This document shows positions 29,101-41,100 of a stretch of 64,000 nucleotides of DNA, piece after piece. Where the stretch lies: assembly GCF_963678635.1 (NCBI RefSeq), contig NC_087065.1, positions 39,035,599 to 39,099,598 on the forward strand. Direction: 5' to 3'. The notes below the pieces were generated by a model, which had not been told where the DNA came from, searched no databases, and was given only the letters and a program-made list of their open reading frames with translations. The stretch comes from Symsagittifera roscoffensis (taxonomy: Eukaryota; Xenacoelomorpha; Acoela; Convolutidae). How positions within the stretch are numbered: position 1 is the stretch's first letter; every line of letters starts with the position of its first letter. The position numbers were made by a program, and so were the translations under genes.

Positions 29101-32100
29101 CGTATTACCAGACAACTAAACTGATATAATATCAGCAGAAACCCCTTAAGCCGAAAAAAAATTTTAAAGAGAAAAGAAAGAAAATTACTATTAATAAATA
29201 TCAGGTAACAATTCAGCACCTTTTAAGAATAAAAAAATGCATTTTAAATATAGTAACGATCGCTTAAAACAAAATTTTTTCTATAATTCAGAAAGCAAAT
29301 CGATTAATATAATCATACAGACGATAATTTGACAGTTGAATTTTTCCCAGAAAATAAATTCTCTCTCACGAAGTGCTACTCGCAAGTGCAACCCTTGATA
29401 ATCGCAAATTCTAGACAAGTAGTTTGTGGGTGTTTTTTTTTCACGCAAGGACAGTTATCACAAAAATACGTTGTACGAGGTTGAGTGACATATACCTAAA
29501 TAGCCTTCTGAATCGTTTTCAAAAAAAAAAAAAATTTTTATCACTGTCCAGAAAAAATCTCTACTACCTTTTATGATCTTCATAGGAGTTTTGAGCTAAC
29601 AAATGAGCAAACACATTAATTCAGTTTTCTCTGAGTTACCCCAGACAGTGCTAAAAATCAATTTGTACGTTGATGAGCTTGTTAATAACTAAATATGAAG
29701 CTTTTATTAGCTCCTTTTAGTTAAACTCAGCCTCCTTTGAAAAATTTTGAAATATGGAAAAAAATTGGATGATATAACGTTTTTTTTTGCAGAAACAATA
29801 CAATAGCTGTTATCCACTAGCGTGCCGAGGGGGGAGACTGCCCCCCTCATTTCTGGTTGCCAAAGTTTTCCAAAGGGTCACCCTTTGATATAACTTTATG
29901 ACATCCATTTTTTGCTGAACAACCTCAAAATTTTTCCAAAGACGCCTTTGGCGCCAATATGAATAATTTTGAGGGGGTGGCGCTCGCCGAAAAAGGCTAT
30001 TTTTTGATCAAAGTTTTCCAAAAAGTGCCTAAAAATGCCTTTTTTTGGCCGTTTTTTGAAAAATTTGACTGTGGTGCAGAAAACTTTTCACAAAATAGGG
30101 TCCTTGATATCTATTTTAGGAGAGCTCGGAAAACCAATTTGGTCAACCTAAAAAAAGGGCGACAAAATTTTTAAAGTTTTTTGAAAAACCGCCACCCCCT
30201 GGAAAAATTTCTGCGCAAGCCGCTGCTGTTACCACTTTCAGCGCGACTTGCACAGCAACCGCATTTGAGCTTTGAAATTGAACAAAAATAAATTTTATAA
30301 GAGAATTTTTAAATAACGAACTCAGTGAACTTATTGTGTTAATCATTGTATAAATAAATCAAAAGAGGGCATTTTTCTGCGCAGAAAAATAAGTACATCA
30401 TTCAAAGATATTGAGAGCATGGAAAACTTGCATGGCAGTAAATTTTTTATGGGATCGAGGATTTTTCCACTGCCACCTGAATGTCAACCACAAACCAGGG
30501 TCGGACAGGATACTTCAAGATAGCAGCAAAGATCCTTTAGAAAAAGTTAGCTACCAGATTTCAGAGAGTGGCGGTTAAGACATCGAATCTACGGAACAAA
30601 ATGTACCACAAAAATTATTTAATTCTGTTACGAGAGTGAGCCATTTTTACTGACACAATTATACACCATTTAAAAATTGTCTGCGGGATCCTTTAAGTTT
30701 AAGTTGTTCAGAGTCAATATTTTGATTTGTGTGATAAAAAACTGTCATTTTTTCAGAGGAAAGAATTAAATTAATTTGTCAGTTTGCCCGAAATGAACTG
30801 AGAGAAGAACTGTTCCCCAAACCAGAGGCTGACTCTAAGAAGGGAGACAAGAAGGGAGGAAAAGACAAGGCGAAAACAGGCAAAGGGAAAGGAGGGAAGA
30901 AAGGGAAGGGCCCTGAGCTAGTGGAGTTTCCCGAGTGGATGAACACGGAGTTGGTTGAGGATGTGAAGAGTGATGAGTATGTGATGGCTAGACTGGACGA
31001 AGACCAATGGTGGATGGTAAGTGTAAAGGGACGATGAACAGGCGAAGGTATCCACTTCTTTGTCGAGGCAACCCATGATCGGAGCGGGGAATCCCACATG
31101 GGCGAAGAACCGAATGCGCAAATTTTGTCAGCCTATACGATTTCATTATTCTTCAAACAGGCAATAAAATCAGTCAGTTTTGCATTATTTAAAGGGCCTT
31201 GATTGGGTGAGAATTTTTGCACATTCGGTTCTTCGCTAATGAGACTAGAGCGATTTGTGCTCGTTGCCCGAGGGCAAGGCAACAATTGTCAGAACAAGAA
31301 AGTTACCGACAAAAAGCATGAGTTGCTCAAAGAGGGGCTCAATTTCAGATGTCTACGTGTTTCAAAAAAATGGATTGATGAAATTAGCTTTTCTAAGAGA
31401 CAATGAATGAAGTGAAGACACGTATTTCGTTCTTATTTTTTGGTTTTTTAAAAGTCTAAGAATTATGACACGCTCATATTGTATTGTTCGTGATTTGACT
31501 TCTGATTTCGTTTTAAAGTCAATTCAATATCATTTGGTATTAGAAGGCACATAACGCTCTACAATAACAAAATGCAGTTGGCTCAGCAGACAATGTGAAG
31601 GACTGTAGTTTAAAAAAAGGTTTTTGTTTTTAAAAAATATCAGCAAAAATATTATTCATTGACCGTTTTCTTTGATTTGTTTTAGTTCATGAAAAAAAGG
31701 GTCAATCATCATAAGGTTTTTGTAGCTCAAATAGTTTTAAAATGATGTTTTCAAAAATCAGAAATTCAAAAATGGTTTTAATTTTCTAGCAAATCAAAAT
31801 AACACCATGAACCTTGTTTAGGAAAGCAACGGATTTGAAAGTGATTAAAGGCCGTTTGGAATCCTTTCTTAAATGTAAAACAACAAAATGAAAGTTTTGA
31901 ATTTTTTTATGAATCACATCACACCATGGAAGTTTTAACTGTGGAATTTTTAACACTGTTGTCAAATCAATTGCAAAACGGCAGAACAGTTGATACACCC
32001 ACAAAACGCTCGGAGTTTCAACCGCTGACTTTTTGAGGAAGGCGAACTCCTTGCTATATAACAAAGGTTTTTTAAAGTAATTGGGAACATAACAGATTTT

Positions 32101-35100
32101 TGGCATTGGTTCTTCATTAATAAACAAAAACTGATACACGGTAAAATTGTCAAATTGAAACAGCTTAAGCCAGTTACTGCGTCAGTAGCTCAACATTTTC
32201 AGACCACTTGTGGTTTATATTTTTGTTTTTTTTTTTGGTACAGAATTTGGGGTGAAATGGAACACCTATTTTTTTGTTTTCATTGGTCAGAACAACAAGA
32301 AAACAAAATGAAAGTTTTGAATTTTTTTTATGAATCACATCACACTGTGGAAGTTTTAACTAGGTCAAATCAATTACCAAACGGCAGAACAATTGATCCA
32401 CCCACAAAACCCTTGGAGTTTCAGCCGCTGATTTTTTGAGGAAGGCGAACTCCTTGCTATATAACAAACGTTTTTTAAAGTAATTAGGAACATAACAGAT
32501 TTTTGGCATTGGTTTTTCATTATTAAACAAAAACTGATACACATTAAAAATGTTTTATTGAAACAGCATAAGCCAGTTACTGCGTCAGTAGCTCAACATT
32601 TTTAGACCACTTGTGGTTTATTTGTGGTACAGAATTTGGGGTGAAATGAAACACCTACTTTTTTTCATTTTCATTGGTCAGAACAACAAGAAAACAAAAT
32701 GAAAGTTTTGAATTTTTTTTATGAATCACATCACACTATGGAAGTTTTAACTGTGGAAGTTTTAACACTGTTGTCAAATCAATTGCAAAACGGCAGAACA
32801 GTTGATACACCCACAAAACGCTCGGAGTTTCAACCGCTGACTTTTTGAGGAAGGCGAACTCCTTGCTATATAACAAAGGTTTTTTAAAGTAATTGGGAAC
32901 ATAACAGATTTTTGGCATTGGTTCTTCATTAATAAACAAAAACTGATACACGGTAAAATTGTCAAATTGAAACAGCTTAAGCCCGTTACTGCGTCAGTAG
33001 CTCAACATTTTCAGACCACTTGTGGTTTATATTTTTGTTTTTTTTTTGGTACAGAATTTGGGGTGAAATGGAACACCTATTTTTTTGTTTTCATTGGTCA
33101 GAACAACAAGAAAACAAAATGAAAGTTTTGAATTTTTTTTATGAATCACATCACACTGTGGAAGTTTTAACTAGGATAAATCAATTGCCAAACGGCAGAA
33201 CAATTGATCCACCCACAAAACCCTTGGAGTTTCAGCCGCTGATTTTTTGAGGAAGGCGAACTCCTTGCTATATAACAAACGTTTTTTAAAGTAATTAGGA
33301 ACATAACAGATTTTTGGCATTGGTTTTTCATTATTAAACAAAAACTGATACACATTAAAAATGTTTTATTGAAACAGCATAAGCCAGTTACTGCGTCAGT
33401 AGCTCTACATTTTCAGACCACTTGTGGTTTATTTGTGGTACAGAATTTGGGGTGAAATGAAACACCTACTTTTTTTCATTTTCATTGGTCAGAACAACCA
33501 GAAAACAAAATGAAAGTTTTGAATTTTTTTTATGAATCACATCACACTGTGGAAGTTTTAACTAGGTCAAATCAATTGCCAAACGGCAGAACAATTGATC
33601 CACCCACAAAACCCTTGGAGTTTCAGCCGCTGATTTTTTGAGGAAGGCGAACTCCTTGCTATATAACAAACGTTTTTTAAAGTAATTAGGAACATAACAG
33701 ATTTTTGGCATTGGTTTTTCATTATTAAACAAAAACTGATACACGGTAAAAATGTTTTATTGAAACAGCATAAGCCAGTTACTGCGTCAGTAGCTCAACA
33801 TTTTCAGACCACTTGTGGTTTATTTGTGGTACAGAATTTGGGGTGAAATGAAACACCTACTTTTTTTCATTTTCATTGGTCAGAACAACAAGAAAACAAA
33901 ATGAAATTTTTGAATTTTTTTTATGAATCACATCACACTGTGGAAGTTTTAACTAGGTCAAATCAATTGCCAAACGGCAGAACAATTGATCCACCCACAA
34001 AATGCTCGGAGTTTCAACCGCTGACTTTTTGAGGAAGGCGAACTCCTTGCTATATAACAAACGTTTTTTAAAGAAATTAGGAACATAACAGATTTTTGGC
34101 ATTGGTTTTTCATTATTAAACAAAAACTGATACACATTAAAATTGTTTTGTTGAAACAGCATAAGCCAGTTACTGCGTCAGTAGCTCAACATTTTCAGAC
34201 CACTTGTGGTTTATTTGTGGTACAGAATTTGGGGTGAAAAGAAACAACTATTTTTTTCGTTTTCATTGGTCAGAACAACTAGAAAACAAAATGAAAGTTT
34301 TGAATTTTTTTTATGAATCACATCACACAGTGGAAGTCTTAACTAGGTCAAATCAATTGCAAAACGGCAGAACAATTGATCCACCCACAAAACCCTTGGA
34401 GTTTCAGCCGCTGATTTTTTGAGGAAGGCGAACTCCTTGCTATATAACAAACGTTTTTTAAAGTAATTAGGAACATAACAGATTTTTGGCATTGGTTTTT
34501 CATTATTAAACAAAAACTGATACACGGTAAAAATGTTTTATTGAAACAGCATAAGCCAGTTACTGCGTCAGTAGCTCAACATTTTCAGACCACTTGTGTT
34601 TTATTTGTGGTACAGAATTTGGGGTGAAATGAAACACCTACTTTTTTTCATTTTCATTGGTCAGAACAACAAGAAAACAAAATGAAAGTTTTGAATTTTT
34701 TTTATGAATCACATCACACTGTGGAAGTTTTAACTAGGTCAAATCAATTGCCAAACGGCAGAACAATTGATCCACCCACAAAATGCTCGGAGTTTCAACC
34801 GCTGACTTTTTGAGGAAGGCGAACTCCTTGCTATATAACAAACGTTTTTTAAAGTAATTAGGAACATAACAGATTTTTGGCATTGGTTTTTCATTATTAA
34901 ACAAAAACTGATACACGGTAAAAATGTTTTATTGAAACAGCATAAGCCAGTTACTGCGTCAGTAGCTCAACATTTTCAGACCACTTGTGGTTTATTTGTG
35001 GTACAGAATTTGGGGTGAAATGAAACACCTACTTTTTTTCATTTTCATTGGTCAGAACAACAAGAAAACAAAATGAAAGTTTTGAATTTTTTTTATGAAT

Positions 35101-38100
35101 CACATCACACTGTGGAAGTTTTAACTAGGTCAAATCAATTGCCAAACGGCAGAACAATTGATCCACCCACAAAATGCTCGGAGTTTCAACCGCTGACTTT
35201 TTGAGGAAGGCGAACTCCTTGCTATATAACAAACGTTTTTTAAAGAAATTAGGAACATAACAGATTTTTGGCATTGGTTTTTCATTATTAAACAAAAACT
35301 GATACACATTAAAATTGTTTTGTTGAAACAGCATAAGCCAGTTACTGCGTCAGTAGCTCAACATTTTCAGACCACTTGTGGTTTATTTGTGGTACAGAAT
35401 TTGGGGTGAAAAGAAACAACTATTTTTTTCGTTTTCATTGGTCAGAACAACTAGAAAACAAAATGAAAGTTTTGAATTTTTTTTATGAATCACATCACAC
35501 AGTGGAAGTCTTAACTAGGTCAAATCAATTGCAAAACGGCAGAACAATTGATCCACCCACAAAACCCTTGGAGTTTCAGCCGCTGATTTTTTGAGGAAGG
35601 CGAACTCCTTGCTATATAACAAACGTTTTTTAAAGTAATTAGGAACATAACAGATTTTTGGCATTGGTTTTTCATTATTAAACAAAAACTGATACACGGT
35701 AAAAATGTTTTATTGAAACAGCATAAGCCAGTTACTGCGTCAGTAGCTCAACATTTTCAGACCACTTGTGTTTTATTTGTGGTACAGAATTTGGGGTGAA
35801 ATGAAACACCTACTTTTTTTCATTTTCATTGGTCAGAACAACAAGAAAACAAAATGAAAGTTTTGAATTTTTTTTATGAATCACATCACACTGTGGAAGT
35901 TTTAACTAGGTCAAATCAATTGCCAAACGGCAGAACAATTGATCCACCCACAAAATGCTCGGAGTTTCAACCGCTGACTTTTTGAGGAAGGCGAACTCCT
36001 TGCTATATAACAAACGTTTTTTAAAGTAATTAGGAACATAACAGATTTTTGGCATTGGTTTTTCATTATTAAACAAAAACTGATACACATTAAAAATGTT
36101 TTGTTGAAACAGCATAAGCCAGTTACTGCGTCAGTAGCTCAACATTTTCAGACCACTTGTGGTTTATTTGTGGTACAGAATTTGGGGTGAAAAGAAACAA
36201 CTATTTTTTTCGTTTTCATTGGTCAGAACAACTAGAAAACAAAATGAAAGTTTTGAATTTTTTTTATGAATCACATCACACAGTGGAAGTCTTAACTAGG
36301 TCAAATCAATTGCAAAACGGCAGAACACTTGATCCACCCACAAAATGCTCGGAGTTTCAACCGCTGACTTTTTGAGGAAGGCGAACTCCTTGCTATATAA
36401 CAAACGTTTTTTAAAGTAATTAGGAACATAACAGATTTTTGGCATTGGTTTTTCATTATTAAACAAAAACTGATACACGGTTAAAAAATTAAATTGAAAC
36501 AGCATAAACCAGTTACTGAGTCAGTAGCTCAACATTTTCAGACCACATGTGGTTTATATTTGTGGGGTTTTTTTGGTACAGAATTTGGGGTGAAAAGAAA
36601 CACCTATTTTTTTTTCGTTTTCATTGGTCAGAACAACTAGAAAACAAAATGAAAGTTTTGATTTTTTTTTATGAATCACATCACACAGTGGAAGTTTTAA
36701 CTAGGTCAAATCAATTGCAAAACGGCAGAACAGTTGATCCACCCACAAAACGCTCGGAGTTTCAACCGCTGACTTTTTGAGGAAGCCGAATTCCTTGCTA
36801 TATAACAAACGTTTTTTAAAGTAATTAGGAACATAACAGATTTTTGGCATTGTTTTTTCATTATTAAGCAAAAGCTGATACACGGTAAAAATGTTAAATT
36901 GAAACAGCATAAGCCAGCTACTGCGTCAGTAGCTCAACATTTTCAGACCACTTGTGGTTTATTTGTGTTACATAATTTGGGGTGAAATGAAACACCTATT
37001 TTTTTCGTTAACATTGGTCAGAACAACTAGAAAACGTTATTGTTTGAATTTTTACACTTGAAATAACCTAGATAAGACTTGATCAAGTTTTTTAGGACAA
37101 CTGTTTGATTGAAAGGATTAAAGACAAAACTGAGAATACTAAAAACCTTATGTTTTTTTTCATGTGTTGAACTCGTTCAAAACTTAAATAAACCTACGCT
37201 GAAATCTCAAATTTAAATATGCTGATTGCTCTATTTCCCGCCTTGAACTATATGCAATCAGTTTATTTATATACAAAGTTGTTAAGAATATAACAAACGA
37301 ACTCCTTGCTATATAACAAACGTTTTTTAAAGTAATTAGGAACATAACAGATTTTTGGCATTGGTTTCTCATTATTAAACAAAAACTGATACACGGTAAA
37401 AAAATTAAATTGAAACAGCATAAACCAGTTACTGAGTCAGTAGCTCAACATTTTCAGACCACATGTGGTTTATATTTGTGGGGTTTTTTGGTACAGAATT
37501 TGGGGTGAAATGAAACACCTATTTTTTTTTCGTTTTCATTGGTCAGAACAACTAGAAAACAAAATGAAAGTTTTGATTTTTTTTATGAATCACATCACAC
37601 AGTGGAAGTTTTAACTAGGTCAAATCAATTGCAAAACGGCAGAACAGTTGCTCCACCCACAAAACGCTCGGAGTTTCAACCGCTGACTTTTTGAGGAAGC
37701 CGAATTCCTTGCTATATAACAAACGTTTTTTAAAGTAATTAGGAACATAACAGATTTTTGGCATTGTTTTTTCATTATTAAGCAAAAGCTGATACACGGT
37801 AAAAATGTTAAATTGAAACAGCATAAGCCAGCTACTGCGTCAGTAGCTCAACATTTTCAGACCACTTGTGGTTTATTTGTGTTACATAATTTGGGGTGAA
37901 ATGAAACACCTATTTTTTTCGTTTTCATTGGTCAGAACAACTAGAAAACGTTATTGTTTGAATTTTTACACTTGAAATAACCTAGATAAGACTTGATCAA
38001 GTTTTTTAGGACAACTGTTTGATTGAAAGGATTAAAGACAAAACTGAGAATACTAAAAACCTTATGTTTTTTTCATGTGTTGAACTCGTTCAAAACTTAA

Positions 38101-41100
38101 ATAAACCTACGCTGAAATCTCAAATTTAAATATGCTGATTGCTCTATTTCCCGCCTTGAACTATATGCAATCAGTTTAGTTATATACAAAGTTGTTAAGA
38201 ATTTTGACAAAAAACGACATTTTTTTTTTAAAATATGGAATATTTTCAAAATTTGTATAGCTAGTTTTTGTTCGCTTCATCTATTTGTATAGCTTCATCT
38301 ATGGTACTTGTATGCAAAACTTGAAACTTGATTTTTTATTTGAGAGCATACATTTTGTAAGATGAATAGCAACTGAGTCTAAAGCTAACAAACAGTATTG
38401 CAATTCGAACTTGCATACTATCGAAACTCTATTTGAAACGTTATGGATCATAGGCACAATTTTTTTTTTCATAAATTTGCGTGATGTCTTAGTGATTCAG
38501 CTCATATTGCATAAAATTAAAAAACAAATTATGATTGAATTCCTACGTGTCATATTCACGTTTGGTGCTTGTTTTAATACCACCTAATGAGTGTAAATTT
38601 TTCAAGCTCTCTTTAACAAAACCATTTAAAGTTTCTAGGAATACGATGCTTTTTCTAAACTCAATCAACACCAAAAACAACTGAAATTGAGATTTTGGCA
38701 ATAAAATTGAACCATTCTGCTTTTTTGTAGCATAAAATTTTGTCTCTTTTGCCAAAAAATTAAATAATTTTGTTTTCCATCAAAATGACACGCTCTGTTT
38801 TATAAAGTACGAATTAATTTTTTGCGTAGTTTTTCGGACTCTGCGTAGTTACTATTTTTGCCAACAGCTGATATTTTAAAAACTAGTTCTCAAAATACGC
38901 AATTAGAATAACTATTTCAGCTGTTTTTTGTTGTAAATGTCTTGCGTTTTGCTTGTTGGGTTTTTGATCTATTCTTTTATCTGTTGGCCTATTTGGTGTT
39001 TTGACAACAAAATTTTAGGCAAAGGCTAGCAGTTAAAACTATCATTCGAGGTGCAGCAGAAAAAAAAAGCTGGGAAGTTATCAGAAGTAGAAAGAGAAAA
39101 ATCCATCAAACGAAACAAAAATGTATGAAAAGTAAAGAAGAGGGTTGACTTTAAAAAAGAGAATAGCCAGTTATAAATAACTGTAAAAATTGGTAAAAGA
39201 GGTAAAAAAAGCAAACAATATTTGACTAGACGACCGATGAGTCAAAAATTGTCATAAGTTTTTCCAAGAAAAGTTTTCATGTATCTCCAAGGTTTCAACC
39301 TTCTTTTCTCACTCACCGAAGCCCACACGCTGAAAATTATAAATTCGCCTTTCATAGCGACGTATTACCAGACAACTAAACTGATATAATATCAGCAGAA
39401 ACCCCTTAAGCCGAAAAAAAATTTTAAAGAGAAAAGAAAGAAAATTACTATTAATAAATATCAGGTAACAATTCAGCACCTTTTAAGAATAAAAAAATGC
39501 ATTTTAAATATAGTAACGATCGCTTAAAACAAAATTTTTTCTATAATTCAGAAAGCAAATCGATTAATATAATCATACAGACGATAATTTGACAGTTGAA
39601 TTTTTCCCAGAAAATAAATTCTCTCTCACGAAGTGCTACTCGCAAGTGCAACCCTTGATAATCGCAAATTCTAGACAAGTAGTTTGTGGGTGTTTTTTTT
39701 TCACGCAAGGACAGTTATCACAAAAATACGTTGTACGAGGTTGAGTGACATATACCTAAATAGCCTTCTGAATCGTTTTCAAAAAAAAAAAAAAATTTTA
39801 TCACTGTCCAGAAAAAATCTCTACTACCTTTTATGATCTTCATAGGAGTTTTGAGCTAACAAATGAGCAAACACATTAATTCAGTTTTCTCTGAGTTACC
39901 CCAGACAGTGCTAAAAATCAATTTGTACGTTGATGAGCTTGTTAATAACTAAATATGAAGCTTTTATTAGCTCCTTTTAGTTAAACTCAGCCTCCTTTGA
40001 AAAATTTTGAAATATGGAAAAAAATTGGATGATATAACGTTTTTTTTTGCAGAAACAATACAATAGCTGTTATCCACTAGCGTGCCGAGGGGGGGGGAGA
40101 CTGCCCCGCTCATTTCTGGTTGCCAAAGTTTTCCAAAGGGTCACCCTTTGATATAACTTTATGACATCCATTTTTTGCTGAACAACCTCAAAATTTTTCC
40201 AAAGACGCCTTTGGCGCCAATATGAATAATTTTTAGGAGAGCTCGGAAAACCAAATTGGTCAACCTAAAAAAAGGGCGACAAAATTTTTAAAGTTTTTTG
40301 AAAAACCGCCACCCCCTGGAAAAATTTCTGCGCAAGCCGCTGCTGTTATCACTTTCAGCGCGACTTGCACAGCAACCGCATTTGAGCTTTGAAATTGAAC
40401 AAAAATAAATTTTATAAGAGAAATTTTTATATAAAAATTCTTCATAAAAACTAATTTTTTAGCTGAAATACAAATACGTTTTCCAAAATTAATTATGTTT
40501 TCCATATGCTTTTTAAATCATTTTTCGAAATTAAATTGTGGAAGCAGTCTAAACCTCAAAAGTACCAGTATACGCTATATCTATTGAGACTAGGAGATAT
40601 AAGAGTAAGATTAGGATTGGTATTAGACTAAGGAGTTGCACGAATCTATCCGGCCGAAAATAAGATAGCGTGACGAACAGACGGTGCACCTTATCCGAAA
40701 TACTCTATGAGAAAGCCACGCCGGACTTAAGCTAAATTGCTATTTCGTACTGATTCAAATACGTTTTCCGAATCGTTTTCAAAAAATTAATTCACTACTC
40801 TGTAGTGAACACATATTTCAAAAGTAGTTTGATTAGTTTAGATGATCTAGAAAATCAAATTCTATAAAAATTGGAGCAAAAGTGGGAAGAGTCGAAAACA
40901 AAAGAGTGGAAACTTTGGTGTAGTGTTGTTTTTTGTCGAACAATTTTAGGTAACTCAAAAAACACTCGCAGCTGGTCAGGTCTAGTATCATACTGAAACT
41001 CTTTCAGTCCTTGATGTAGATTTTGAAAAAATATGGTGGCGCCAGCAAAGACTCGAGTAGAATAAGCAGCCGTAAGAATATATTTCAAAAAATATATATT

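Larger units (their letters stand above)
24380..30311. repeat. segmental tandem duplication, copy A (5.9 kb)
   Basis: It begins at AACGAACTCAGTGAACTTATT and is followed at about 30312 by the same sequence again. Matching blocks in order: exon region 24380-25990 against 30315-31880; satellite; tail 27577-30310 against 37950-40424. By eye the copies are nearly identical outside a few indels. Copy A holds 4 satellite monomers and the longer version of two spots that are deleted in copy B. Confidence 0.93.
30312..40424. repeat. segmental tandem duplication, copy B (10.1 kb, satellite-expanded)
   Basis: Second copy of the 24380-30311 block, in the same orientation and directly adjacent. It contains an intact second Lys-rich exon, an enlarged satellite array, and an internal duplication of tail plus monomers (36378-37290 against 37291-38200). 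Deletions relative to copy A: about 40 bp near 30615, about 90 bp near 38275 and about 150 bp near 40230. The right junction lies at about 40424, where the sequence leaves the copy A pattern. Confidence 0.93.

Noticed and set aside
31786-37824. Many open frames of 60-117 codons on both strands (LFNNEKPMPKICYV type and HHTVEVLTRSNQL type)
   Set aside because: They recur exactly at the satellite period on both strands. They are translations of the 391-bp monomer, not genes.
25993-37949. Regular direct repeats considered as a CRISPR array
   Set aside because: The whole 391-bp unit is repeated without unique spacers, in a spliced eukaryotic gene.
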